From Deltaproteobacteria bacterium (GTDB lineage: Bacteria; Desulfobacterota; Dissulfuribacteria; Dissulfuribacterales; DYLC01), in contig JAQVIJ010000004.1 in assembly GCA_028695735.1 (NCBI GenBank), positions 1 to 64,000 of the forward strand: a stretch of DNA of 64,000 nucleotides, in the 5' to 3' direction. Position numbers and translations under genes: made by a program. The notes under the pieces are model-generated. The model did no database searches. It saw only the letters and a program-made list of their open reading frames with translations, and had not been told where the DNA came from. This document shows positions 36,107 through 44,806 of this stretch, one piece after another; the stretch's first letter is position 1; every line of letters begins with the position of its first letter.

Positions 36107-36143
36107 AGACATGCACCGGCAGCCTGCCGGCCAGGGCTTAACC

Positions 36144-36359
36144 TCAGCCGAATCGTCTTGTTGGGCTGCTGCCGCAACTGGAACTGAAACCGGCCTTGAG
36201 ACCGTCGCTTCCACAGTTGCAACTGAAACCGGAAGGCATCTTCTTGACTTGGTCCGTTTTACATTGCGGGCATGTCACATCCTTTTTCTGCTGAGAGGAA
36301 AGCACCAGGGTTTCAAAGATGGTCTTGCATTTTTCGCAGATGAATTCATAAATAGGCAT
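36144..36359 (-). CDS. FmdB-family zinc ribbon protein
   Basis: 71 residues beginning MPIYEFICEKCKTIFE with a second CPQCKTDQVKK, the CxxC...CxxC zinc ribbon of the FmdB/putative regulatory family. The C-terminal part is Ser/Gly-rich with extra CNCG and SSSCG motifs, common in these proteins. Function in vivo is not established. Confidence 0.88.
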   Translation of the reverse strand: MPIYEFICEKCKTIFETLVLSSQQKKDVTCPQCKTDQVKKMPSGFSCNCGSDGLKAGFSSSCGSSPTRRFG

Positions 36360-36428
36360 GTTGTGTGTTACTCCTTGTGAAAAGTATCTTTAAGAATTAA
36401 CAATAAGTTATAACTTCAGATTGTCAAG

Positions 36429-37016
36429 ATGGATATGGATCAAAGGTTGTGCCTGCCGACAATAGCTCGATGTATGGAACTGTTGGACCGACATGAGGTC
36501 CCTCACCATATCGTTCAGCACAGTATGCGCGTTGCCCAGGTCGGCCTGCGCATAGCCGTCGGTCTGAAAGAAAAAGGGCATGACCTGAATGCGGCCCTCG
36601 TGGTAGCGGGTGGCCTCCTGCACGACATAGCCAAGATGCAGTCCATTCTAAGCGGTGGAGACCATGCCAAGGCAGCATCGGTTCTTTTGAGGGGCTATGG
36701 TTATGACAGGATAGCTGAAATAGCTGAAAGACACGTGGCAATTGACGAGGCCATGGAGCGGACAGCCGTCTTGACCGAGGTACACATAGTGAATTATGCT
36801 GATAAACGTGTCCGGCATACGGAGATCGTGGGTCTTTCCGAGCGGTTCCTTGACCTGCTGGAGCGCTACGGAAAAACAGAGGAACAGCGCATCCGCATAG
36901 ATATCACGCTGCAAAAGGCCCGCTCTCTGGAAAACCGCATATTCTCATGCTTAGACTTTCAGCCGTCTTATCTCTGTACATTAAATAAGATATCACCTGT
37001 TTTCAAGGAGTTATAA
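36429..37016 (+). CDS. HD-domain phosphohydrolase
   Basis: 195 residues. HD metal-binding pattern: H in VQHSMRV, GLLHDIAK (HD pair) and further ERHVAID and NYADKRV. The small HDIG/YqeK-like class hydrolyses nucleotides or related phosphoesters; substrate unknown. It ends 2 bases before the next gene, so they are cotranscribed. Confidence 0.85.
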   Translation: MDMDQRLCLPTIARCMELLDRHEVPHHIVQHSMRVAQVGLRIAVGLKEKGHDLNAALVVAGGLLHDIAKMQSILSGGDHAKAASVLLRGYGYDRIAEIAERHVAIDEAMERTAVLTEVHIVNYADKRVRHTEIVGLSERFLDLLERYGKTEEQRIRIDITLQKARSLENRIFSCLDFQPSYLCTLNKISPVFKEL

Positions 37017-37018
37017 CC

Positions 37019-37744
37019 ATGGCTACTGCAAAAATCACCTATTTCGGGCATTCGGCGTTTCACATCCTCACCGCCAACGGAATCGGTATCTGGATAGATC
37101 CATGGCTCGAAAATCCGCTGGCCCCAGAGGGCATTCACTCCGGCCTTGCCTGTGATATTATATTGGTTACTCACGGACACGGCGACCATCTGGGGAATTG
37201 CATCGCCATGGCCCGTAACCCCGGCACAGAGGTGGTGGTCATTCATGAATTGCAACAATATCTGCTGGGCAAAGGGCTTCCAAATGTCACCGGCATGAAC
37301 ATCGGGGGCACATACACAACAAAAACCGTCACCATCACCATGACTCAGGCCATTCACAGCTCTTCCTTTTTCGAGGCCGGTGAGCACCACTATGCTGGTT
37401 GCCCCGCAGGCTTTGTAATCCGCACAGAAGACGGCCTCAGTATATATCATGCCGGCGATACAGCGCTTTTCGGGGATATGGCCTTGATTAGTGAACTTTA
37501 TAGGCCTGATCTGGCCATGTTACCCATCGGTGGTCATTATGTAATGGGCCCCAAAGAGGCCGCCCATGCAGTGCGGTTCCTAAATGTAAAAAAGGTCATT
37601 CCCATGCACTATGCCTCATTTCCTGTGCTCAAGGGCACACCGGACAATCTGAAAGAAGAGCTGAAAAGGCTTGGGCTGGAAAGCGATGTCATTGCATTGT
37701 CGCCGGGAGGCTACATGGAATTGCAGGCCACACCTCAAAATTGA
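37019..37744 (+). CDS. Metallo-beta-lactamase-fold hydrolase (UPF0173)
   Basis: 241 residues. KITYFGHSAFHI at the N-terminus, metal motif THGHGDHLGN, IYHAGDTALFGDM and IPMHYASFPVLKGTP are the UPF0173 hallmarks. Two-metal hydrolase of unknown physiological substrate. Overlaps the 3' end of the convergent pabBC gene by 10 bases. Confidence 0.9.
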   Translation: MATAKITYFGHSAFHILTANGIGIWIDPWLENPLAPEGIHSGLACDIILVTHGHGDHLGNCIAMARNPGTEVVVIHELQQYLLGKGLPNVTGMNIGGTYTTKTVTITMTQAIHSSSFFEAGEHHYAGCPAGFVIRTEDGLSIYHAGDTALFGDMALISELYRPDLAMLPIGGHYVMGPKEAAHAVRFLNVKKVIPMHYASFPVLKGTPDNLKEELKRLGLESDVIALSPGGYMELQATPQN

Positions 37745-39702
37745 TTTTCAGCGGCCTTTGCATCCTCAAATGGCGTGAGCTGCACTTGCTTCAACCCCCT
37801 GACCGAATTGCCTACAAATACGGCCTCGGCAGTGCGCAGGTCGTGCAGGTACAACACATCCTCTGCAGCCTTTCCTGTCTCCAGCAGTTCCTGACGCAGC
37901 GTGCCGTTCAACAGACCGCAGGAGACAGGCGGTGTAAACAGCACGGTTGAGCCTTGCCGTTTGATAAAGACATTGGTAATGGTGCCTTCAGTGACCTCGT
38001 TCCGCTCGTTCAAAAATATGCAATCGAAATGCCTTCTGGCCGCAGCCTTTGCATATTCGGCATCATAGACCGGCCTGTGCGTGGTCTTGTGATACAAAAA
38101 CACATCCTGACTCGATGTGAAGGCGCCCGCAATGGACACAGGCGCGAGTTCGTGGCTATTGGGCGCAAGAGGCCAATCCTGCCATTTGATGGTGATTCTT
38201 CCCGAACGGGACAGGGACATGCGCACCCGTACAGGCAGGCAGCGGGCAGTCAATTGTTGTGAAAGCCCGGCGAGGCGCTGCAACACCTCTTCTTCGTTCC
38301 AGATGAAATCAAAATAATGGGCCGAGTCAGCCATTCGTCTCATATGACGCCCCAGTAACAGATAGTGGGCCAGTGGCCGGCCGGGTTCCTGCATCCCTTG
38401 TGGATTCCACAGCATGGTCTCTATCAGTTCAAAATCAGGCAGCTGCCGGTGCTTGAAAAGAAAATCGGCCTTGAGCCGGCACTCCTCATATTCCGAATGG
38501 GGGTCCGAGCCGATGGTCACTCCGCTTCCTATGCCCAGCTCCGCCCGGCCTTCATTCATGACCAGTGTGCGAATAGCCACATTGAAACAGGCGGTCTGCA
38601 GCGGAGATATAAAGCCGATGGCGCCGGTGTAGATGCCTCGAGCGGAATTCTCGAGTTCCGCTATAATCTCCATGGTGCGCAATTTCGGTGCGCCTGTGAC
38701 AGAACCGGATGGAAAGAGTGAACGCAAGATTTGCTCATAGGAACAGTTATCAGCGATTTGCGCCTGCACCGTGGAGGTCATCTGGAACAGGGTTGAATAC
38801 CGTTCCACACGAAATAACTCCGGTGCTTCCACACTCCCGATGGCGGCAATGCGGCCCAGGTCGTTTCGAAGCAGGTCCACGATCATGATATTTTCGGCGC
38901 GGTTTTTTATATCCACATGAAGACGTTCAGCGCGCTCCCTGTCCTCCTGAACCGTCCTGCCGCGTCCTGCCGTTCCCTTCATGGGCCTGGTGACCAGCAG
39001 TTCCCCATCTCTTCGAAAAAAAAGCTCTGGAGAACAGGAAAGTACATGAGTGGTGCCGATTCGCATGAATGCACCGTAAGGCACTGGCTGACTCTCCCTG
39101 AGCTGAAGATACAGGGATAAGGGGTTGCAATCCTCAGGCACCTTAAAACGGTTGCGCAGGGTGTAGTTCACCTGATATGTGTCGCCTGCGCCGATATATC
39201 CCTTGATTTGTGCAATTGCCGAGAGATACCGCTCATGCGTCACATCCAGCAGCATTTCCTGGGCTGCACAATGAGGCATTGGCTGATTTGAATAGACCGT
39301 CTCCAGGGGTGGAACGCCCTTGTTCCCATGAGACAAGATGTAAGGCTCTCTGAACATGAGCAAAAGCGCAAGGGGGAGCTGCGGCCTATGCAGGTCCAGA
39401 AGCGAAAGCATCCGTTTATTGAGCAGATAACCCCATTCATAACAGAACCAGCCGGCCAGCCAGAAACCTTGTTTCAATGCCTGTTCAATACCCCTGAAAA
39501 AACCGGGCAGCTCCTCAAGGCTGTCGCACCGGAGCACGTCCAGCGGCCCTGTAAAGAGATATGATTTGCATTCTTCCGGCGTAATCAGACCCGTATCAAG
39601 CCAAATCACATCACCGGCTGTGGCGTTCAGAACGCTTAGCAACCCATTGGATACCGGCGATGTCCGGCCTGTCAGATACGATGTTTTAATGTCATCAGCC
39701 AT
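37735..39702 (-). CDS. pabBC: Aminodeoxychorismate synthase component I fused to aminodeoxychorismate lyase (PabB-PabC)
   Basis: 655 residues. PabB chorismate-binding domain to about 420 (GAGDTYQVNYTLRNRF, TRPMKGTAGRGRT, SGSVTGAPKLRTMEI) and a C-terminal class IV aminotransferase-fold PabC domain from about 440 (HKTTHRPVYD, NERNEVTEGTITNVF). It makes 4-aminobenzoate for folate in the cytoplasm; the PabA glutaminase is elsewhere. Starts 1 base downstream of the AmpG-like stop, so they share a transcript. Confidence 0.92.
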   Translation of the reverse strand: MADDIKTSYLTGRTSPVSNGLLSVLNATAGDVIWLDTGLITPEECKSYLFTGPLDVLRCDSLEELPGFFRGIEQALKQGFWLAGWFCYEWGYLLNKRMLSLLDLHRPQLPLALLLMFREPYILSHGNKGVPPLETVYSNQPMPHCAAQEMLLDVTHERYLSAIAQIKGYIGAGDTYQVNYTLRNRFKVPEDCNPLSLYLQLRESQPVPYGAFMRIGTTHVLSCSPELFFRRDGELLVTRPMKGTAGRGRTVQEDRERAERLHVDIKNRAENIMIVDLLRNDLGRIAAIGSVEAPELFRVERYSTLFQMTSTVQAQIADNCSYEQILRSLFPSGSVTGAPKLRTMEIIAELENSARGIYTGAIGFISPLQTACFNVAIRTLVMNEGRAELGIGSGVTIGSDPHSEYEECRLKADFLFKHRQLPDFELIETMLWNPQGMQEPGRPLAHYLLLGRHMRRMADSAHYFDFIWNEEEVLQRLAGLSQQLTARCLPVRVRMSLSRSGRITIKWQDWPLAPNSHELAPVSIAGAFTSSQDVFLYHKTTHRPVYDAEYAKAAARRHFDCIFLNERNEVTEGTITNVFIKRQGSTVLFTPPVSCGLLNGTLRQELLETGKAAEDVLYLHDLRTAEAVFVGNSVRGLKQVQLTPFEDAKAAENQF

Positions 39703-39703
39703 T

Positions 39704-40909
39704 TCAGCAAAAATATCGAGTGGTTTTCTTCAAAAAAACCAGAATAGCCAGGCCTGGCACGGCCACCAGAAAGGTGATGAAGAAGAACCATGGCCAACCC
39801 ACCTGAGTCACGAGCCAGCCGGAAGGGGCCCCTACCAGGACCCTGCCCATGGCCGCAATGCCGGAAAGCAGGGCGTACTGCGTTGCAGTCCATTCCTTGT
39901 GGCATAAGGACATCACAAGGGTCACAAATGCCGCTGTCCCCATACCACCCGTAAAATTTTCCAGAAAAACAGAACCGATGAAAAGATACATATTCCGTCC
40001 CAGAATCGCCATGGCGCAAAACCCGAGATTGGATACAGCCTGCAACAGCCCGAACCAGAAAAGCGCCCTGTACGTATCGAGACGCAACATGATGGCACCG
40101 CCGGTTATGCCTCCTATAACAGCGCTTATCAGCCCGATGGTCTTGTTGACCAGCCCTACCTCCGTTGGAGTGAAACCCATAGCCCTGATCAAAAACGGCG
40201 TGGTCATGGCGCCTGCAAAGGCATCCCCCAATTTATAGAGGAGAATAAGCCCCAAAAGCCAAACGGCATATCTGCGCGACATCAATTCCCTGACGGGCCC
40301 GGCGATGGCGCTCAGCAGTCCTCCGGAACGGGCTGGAATAGGGACTGGCTCAGGGGCAAAAAAGGTAATGACAGCGCATCCGGCCATGATACCTGCCATT
40401 ACAGCATACATCCACGGCCATCCTATATGCTCTCCCATTATCAGGGCCAGTCCGCCTGACACCAGCATGGCAAGGCGATAGCCTGTAATGGTCAGAGAGG
40501 CGCCCAATCCCCTTTCATCCTCGCGAAGTATCTCCGTGCGATGGGCATCGATGGCCATGTCCTGGGTGGCCGAAAGACAGGCGACAAAAATGGCGGCAAT
40601 TAACATAAACCACAGATGCCTTGACGGAGACAGACAGGCAGTCAACAGCAGAAACAACACCACACCGGTCTGAGACAGAAGTATCCAGCCCTTCCGTCTG
40701 CCCAACCCATATAAAGAAAAGGTATCCAGCAGGGGGGACCAGAGGAATTTTAGGGTATATGGCAGGGCGGCTAAGGAAAAGAGACCGATAACCGTCATGT
40801 CCACGCCGTCCACAGTAAGCCATGCCTGCAGGGTGGCGCCGGTCAAGGCGACAGGCAACCCCGAGGCAAAACCCAGCGGAAGCATAAACAATAGGGATTT
40901 TAAGGACAT
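39704..40909 (-). CDS. MFS transporter, AmpG (muropeptide permease) family
   Basis: 401 residues with about twelve membrane helices. N-terminal LPLGFASGLPVALTGATLQA and LPYTLKFLWSPLLDTF match the AmpG motif (GFSSGLP, KFLWAPLvD). It would import anhydro-muropeptides during cell-wall recycling, though related members carry other solutes. Operon with pabBC. Confidence 0.85.
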   Translation of the reverse strand: MSLKSLLFMLPLGFASGLPVALTGATLQAWLTVDGVDMTVIGLFSLAALPYTLKFLWSPLLDTFSLYGLGRRKGWILLSQTGVVLFLLLTACLSPSRHLWFMLIAAIFVACLSATQDMAIDAHRTEILREDERGLGASLTITGYRLAMLVSGGLALIMGEHIGWPWMYAVMAGIMAGCAVITFFAPEPVPIPARSGGLLSAIAGPVRELMSRRYAVWLLGLILLYKLGDAFAGAMTTPFLIRAMGFTPTEVGLVNKTIGLISAVIGGITGGAIMLRLDTYRALFWFGLLQAVSNLGFCAMAILGRNMYLFIGSVFLENFTGGMGTAAFVTLVMSLCHKEWTATQYALLSGIAAMGRVLVGAPSGWLVTQVGWPWFFFITFLVAVPGLAILVFLKKTTRYFC

Positions 40910-40916
40910 GGGAAAT

Positions 40917-40957
40917 AAAAAGGCGTTCCATCCACATGGGACGAAACGCCTTTTATT
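40917..40957 (-). terminator. Rho-independent terminator
   Basis: AAAAGGCGTT and its complement AACGCCTTTT around a 17-base loop, with a T-run on both strands. It ends the transcript of the tetraheme cytochrome on the minus strand, just before the AmpG start. Confidence 0.8.
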
Positions 40958-40976
40958 GGCTTAGGTGAAAATGAAA

Positions 40977-41324
40977 TTATTTGTGGCAACCGTCACACTT
41001 GGTGGGACCGCCCTTTTCTGTATGGCAACCCTTGCAATTCTTATGCATGTTGTCGCTGGGCTTGCCGAGCTCATGGCAGGTGGAGCACTTGGCCTCCTTG
41101 CCGGCCTCATATGGCCCCTTCTTGCCGTCAGCGGTCTTGCTGTGGTGACACTTGGCACACTCTGCCTTGGCCTGATGGGCCTTGTGGTTGAAAACTACTT
41201 CCTTCTTACCGGCCGGCCCTTTGATGGTAACGGTGTCAGGACCTGTACCAGCGGCGATCACTGCACCAGCGCCCATTACACCAAAGGCCATGGCCACCAA
41301 AACAGACAATGTCTTTTTCTTCAT
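40977..41324 (-). CDS. Tetraheme cytochrome c3-family protein, periplasmic
   Basis: 115 residues from ATG 41324, chosen for the AGGGAGGAATTCC ribosome site. Sec signal (KKKTLSVLVAMAFGVMGAGAVIAA). Four haem sites CAKCH, CSTCH, CKGCH, CDGCH and a free axial His in FNHKAHQ, the compact class III/c7-like layout. Small periplasmic electron carrier, likely partner for hydrogenases, ttr-type reductases or membrane cytochrome complexes. 131 bases separate it from flxA upstream. Confidence 0.88.
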   Translation of the reverse strand: MKKKTLSVLVAMAFGVMGAGAVIAAGTGPDTVTIKGPAGKKEVVFNHKAHQAKAECAKCHHSKTADGKKGPYEAGKEAKCSTCHELGKPSDNMHKNCKGCHTEKGGPTKCDGCHK

Positions 41325-41455
41325 GGAATTCCTCCCTCGATTTTTATTAAATGAATGGCTATTCATTTGGAATATCTTTTAACCACCTCGACGCAGTTTG
41401 TCAACAGGAATTTTGTGAAGGCCGTCGCAATGAATTCTTTTCTGTTGGAGTGCGA

Positions 41456-42301
41456 CTAAAACTCCACAGGCAGGCCTTTGACCCGTGCCCTGGTAAACAC
41501 CGGGCCATCCTTGCACACATAGACCGGGCCCACATTACAATGGCCGCACACGCCCAGTCCGCATTTCATGCGGTTTTCCAGGGACAGATATATCTGCTCG
41601 TCCTTCCAGCCTGTCTTCTCCAGGGCAGGCATGGTGAATTTGATCATGATGGGCGGGCCGCACACCACGGCTACGCTGTTTTCAGGGGCAGGCGCCACCC
41701 TTTCCGTAACAGCAGGCACAAACCCCACGATGCCGTTCCAGCCTGGGGCCTCGCGATCCACTGTGATGTGGCACTCCACCAGCCCACTCTGCTCCCAGTC
41801 CTTGAGTTCGTTCCGGTAGAGCAGCATTCCAGGCGTCCTTGCCCCATAGATGAGGGTGATTTTGCCATAGTCCTGGCGATGGGCCAGCAGATAGACGATG
41901 GTGGCCCGCAGGGTGGTAAAGGCATAACCTCCTGCAATTACTACTATATTTTTGCCCTTAAACTCAGAATTCACAGGGAATCCGTTTCCAAGAGGGCCCC
42001 TCACTCCGATGCGTGCGCCCTTGGGCAATTGATGCAGTGCAGTGGTCAGGGAGCCGATGCGGCTTACTGTAAAGAGCAGATAGCCCTTTTCCGTGGGGGA
42101 TGAGGCTATGCCTATGGCCGCTTCGCCCTTGCCAGGCACGGAGAGCATGGCAAATTGCCCTGGCGTGTGGTTCCAGTTCTGTCTTATTCCTTCATCCTCA
42201 ATGACCAGCTTGAAGGTCTTGAGGCTCTTATCCTCTGTTTCCACGACAATATCATCTATGATTACGCTGTAAGGCAGATATGGATTCTTCTGATCGAACA
42301 T
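41456..42301 (-). CDS. flxA: FlxA-like FAD/NAD(P)H oxidoreductase subunit
   Basis: 281 residues. FAD-binding beta-barrel to about 110 (HTPGQFAMLSV, GIASSPTEKG), NAD-binding domain about 115-225 (IVVIAGGYAFTTLRA, VAVVCGPPIMI) and a C-terminal 2Fe-2S site CGLGVCGHCNVG with a later VCKDGPVF. This is the layout of dihydroorotate dehydrogenase/sulfhydrogenase gamma and of FlxA, the NADH-oxidising entry of the Flx-Hdr complex of sulfate reducers. Last gene of the hdr-flx operon. Confidence 0.85.
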   Translation of the reverse strand: MFDQKNPYLPYSVIIDDIVVETEDKSLKTFKLVIEDEGIRQNWNHTPGQFAMLSVPGKGEAAIGIASSPTEKGYLLFTVSRIGSLTTALHQLPKGARIGVRGPLGNGFPVNSEFKGKNIVVIAGGYAFTTLRATIVYLLAHRQDYGKITLIYGARTPGMLLYRNELKDWEQSGLVECHITVDREAPGWNGIVGFVPAVTERVAPAPENSVAVVCGPPIMIKFTMPALEKTGWKDEQIYLSLENRMKCGLGVCGHCNVGPVYVCKDGPVFTRARVKGLPVEF

Positions 42302-42315
42302 GGATTGACCCCTTT

Positions 42316-43338
42316 TTAAACAGCTTGCATGAGGGAGATTACCTCACGAATATCGATGTTGACAGGGCAGTCTTTTACGCACCTGCCGCACCCCACACAG
42401 GAGACCGGGCCGAAGCGGTCAGGGAAGTATTTGAATTTGTGCATAAAACGGTTTCTGACCCTCTGCACCTTCTGGCCCCTTGGGTTGTGCCCTGAGGCAT
42501 GCAGGGTGAAGAGTGGAAACATGCAGGAGTCCCAGTAGCGCAGGCGCACGCCCTTGGTCCCGGCTACCTCGTCTTGAATGTCGAAACAATAACAGGTGGG
42601 GCACAAAAAAGTACATGCCCCGCAGTTGATGCAGGCCTCGGCTATCTGAGGCCAAAAAGAGGCGTTGTAGAGGGCCAAAAGGTCCTTTTTTTGCATCTCA
42701 CGGGCTACTATAGGGAGTTCTTGGCCTCCTTGCTGTTGCGGAGTGGGTTGCAGGCCCGCAGACTCAGCACACGGGTTTTGCTTCAGAAAATCTGCGCCCT
42801 TTTGTGTCAGGACCTCCAGTGCGAGCCCGTCTTCTGTCTTCAAAATCACCAGGTCCATGCCCTCTGTGCCATGGGGGGAGCCGCCCACCAGCTCGCAGAA
42901 ACAGGTGGAACAGGTCTCATCACAGGGCCTGCCGATGATGACGGTCCGCTTCAGCATTTTTTGAAAATACGGGTCCTCGGCATAGGGCATGGAGTTCAAG
43001 GCCACACTGCGGGCGTCACATGGCCTGATATTCAGCAAGACTTGAGTCTGTAACGCAGTGCCTGGTTCCTTTAATACAAAGGCCTCGGCATCTTGCGCTG
43101 CTATGGAAAAGCGTGCAATGACCTCGGGTTGCGGCATAAAAAAGGTCTTGATGGAAGTCTTGGGCACGCCGCTCACAGGCTTTAAAATGGCATCGGAATT
43201 TAATGAGCCCGTTGCCTTTTGAATGTGAACCACACCTGAGTTGGCATCCTGTAGCGGATAAAATACCTGAAATTTAGTGATAAGGCCTTGAATCCATTGA
43301 ATCAATTGATGGTCATTTATGCGAATCTTCATGGGCAT
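42316..43338 (-). CDS. flxB: FlxB-like iron-sulfur subunit
   Basis: 340 residues from ATG 43338 (the ATG overlaps the flxC stop as TGATG; a GTG just upstream is less likely). Related to sulfhydrogenase beta/anaerobic sulfite reductase A: RPCDARSVALN and IGRPCDETCSTCFC in the N-terminal half, then two 4Fe-4S motifs CINCGACTFLCPTCYC and CVGCGRCVKDCPVN. Relays electrons from FlxA within the complex. Confidence 0.83.
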   Translation of the reverse strand: MPMKIRINDHQLIQWIQGLITKFQVFYPLQDANSGVVHIQKATGSLNSDAILKPVSGVPKTSIKTFFMPQPEVIARFSIAAQDAEAFVLKEPGTALQTQVLLNIRPCDARSVALNSMPYAEDPYFQKMLKRTVIIGRPCDETCSTCFCELVGGSPHGTEGMDLVILKTEDGLALEVLTQKGADFLKQNPCAESAGLQPTPQQQGGQELPIVAREMQKKDLLALYNASFWPQIAEACINCGACTFLCPTCYCFDIQDEVAGTKGVRLRYWDSCMFPLFTLHASGHNPRGQKVQRVRNRFMHKFKYFPDRFGPVSCVGCGRCVKDCPVNIDIREVISLMQAV

Positions 43339-44381
43339 CACTCTTTTTTACCTTTTGATGAACAGGTATCGCACTCAAAGGGATTCTGGTCAGATGGGGC
43401 ATAGGTGGTAAAAGGCGGCGGCACAGAGACGTCCATGCCGGCCTCGGCCCCAAACAGGGTCAGGATATCCTTTGAGAGTTTTTGTGTGAGCAGTCTGACC
43501 TTGATGCCCATGGGACACACACTTTCGCATGCCCCGCAGTCCGTGCACCTGCCTGCGCAGTGAAATGCCCGCAGGATGTGAAAGGTCAGGACATCAGGGG
43601 CGTTCAAGGCCTTGCCTACCCATTGCGGGCGGTTGTCGTCCACAAAACAGGTGGAGCAGTAACAGAGCGGACAGGCGTTTCTGCAGGCATAACAGCGAAT
43701 ACACGAGGCAAATGCCTGTTGAAACCACTGCCAGCGCTCATCGCTGGACATGGCCTCAATGGCCTCTATTTGGCTGAATGGGGCCTGTGCCTGTCTTTCA
43801 GAGGCCGCATCCAGCAGCCTGTCAAAGAGAACGGGGTTTGGATGGCGGCAGCTCTGACAGTTATCCCGCACCACGGCCCAGCGGGAGAGCTCGGTTTCCC
43901 CCCACTTACCTTTCAGCCTCAAGGAGTGGTCATCTTCTTGTGCCTCCAGCACCTCTTTGCCCTGTAGGGCGGCCAGGACCTTTTTTCGATCCACCATGCC
44001 CCGGCTGGGCACCCCCAAAATGACAAGCCTGCTCCTATCTACTTGATTTTCTTGAATCTGTACAACTATATTGCGGGACCAACAGCCGGTGGCCAGCACT
44101 CCCACCTTGGGAAGCGGCCCAGTGGGCGGCGGGTCTTTGGGGCTTCGTGGCGGTTCCAGGGACTTTAAAAGTGCAGGCAGATAATTGGCTAAATTGACGG
44201 TACAAAAGCTGTTCCAGACAAGCCTCTCCGCCTCTTGGGGTGTGCGGGCCACAAAGGGTCTGGTGGTCATGGGAAGGCTGCCTGCCGAAAAGCCCAAAAA
44301 GGCTGCCACCTCCCCTGAGGCCAACAGCTCTTTGGCCTGCCTTTGAATCTCTTGTGTGAGTTCTGCATGTTTGACGGTCAT
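43338..44381 (-). CDS. flxC: FlxC-like 4Fe-4S protein
   Basis: 347 residues. N-terminal half without cofactor motifs (contains VLATGCWSRNIVVQIQENQV), C-terminal ferredoxin domain with CIRCYACRNACPLCYCSTC and CTDCGACESVCPMGIK. Similar to the second ferredoxin-like protein in Flx clusters. Gene spacing of 1 base to flxD. Confidence 0.78.
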   Translation of the reverse strand: MTVKHAELTQEIQRQAKELLASGEVAAFLGFSAGSLPMTTRPFVARTPQEAERLVWNSFCTVNLANYLPALLKSLEPPRSPKDPPPTGPLPKVGVLATGCWSRNIVVQIQENQVDRSRLVILGVPSRGMVDRKKVLAALQGKEVLEAQEDDHSLRLKGKWGETELSRWAVVRDNCQSCRHPNPVLFDRLLDAASERQAQAPFSQIEAIEAMSSDERWQWFQQAFASCIRCYACRNACPLCYCSTCFVDDNRPQWVGKALNAPDVLTFHILRAFHCAGRCTDCGACESVCPMGIKVRLLTQKLSKDILTLFGAEAGMDVSVPPPFTTYAPSDQNPFECDTCSSKGKKE

Positions 44382-44382
44382 A

Positions 44383-44805
44383 TTATGCCTCTATCCTCTT
44401 TACCAGACGGGTTGCAGGGCCAAGGGCCTTGACCCGTTCAGTGACCTCCCTTACCACAGTAGCGAACTGTTCCCCTTCCGAGGCCGAAACCCAGGAAAAA
44501 TTGAGTCTGCCGGGCTCTATGCCCAGGAACTCCAGGAAGTTCTTCAAGACCGAAAACCTTCTTCGGGCATGGAGATTGCCGCTGATGTAATGGCAGTCGC
44601 CTGGATGGCAGCCTGAGACCAGCACTCCATCTGCACCGCTTCGCAGGGCTGAAAGTATCATGTTGGCGCTCACACGGCCTGAACAAGGCACTCGAATAAT
44701 GCGAATGTTGGGCGGATATTGAAACCTGCTGACGCCTGCCAAGTCAGCGCCTGCATAACTACACCAGTTGCATAAAAAGGCCACTATCTTCGGCTCCCAG
44801 TCCAT
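44383..44805 (-). CDS. flxD: FlxD/MvhD-like 2Fe-2S electron-transfer subunit
   Basis: 140 residues from ATG 44805 (GGAGG 6 bases upstream; hdrA stop 1 base before). MvhD family: FLCNWCSYAGADLAGVSRF, VPCSGRV, GCHPGDCHY. It connects the FAD/NAD module to HdrA, as MvhD connects hydrogenase to Hdr in methanogens. All expected cysteines are present. Confidence 0.88.
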   Translation of the reverse strand: MDWEPKIVAFLCNWCSYAGADLAGVSRFQYPPNIRIIRVPCSGRVSANMILSALRSGADGVLVSGCHPGDCHYISGNLHARRRFSVLKNFLEFLGIEPGRLNFSWVSASEGEQFATVVREVTERVKALGPATRLVKRIEA

Positions 44806-44806
44806 T

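Noticed and set aside
37735-37744. Overlap of convergent UPF0173 and pabBC genes as frameshift evidence
   Set aside because: Both proteins end normally for their families; short convergent overlaps are common.
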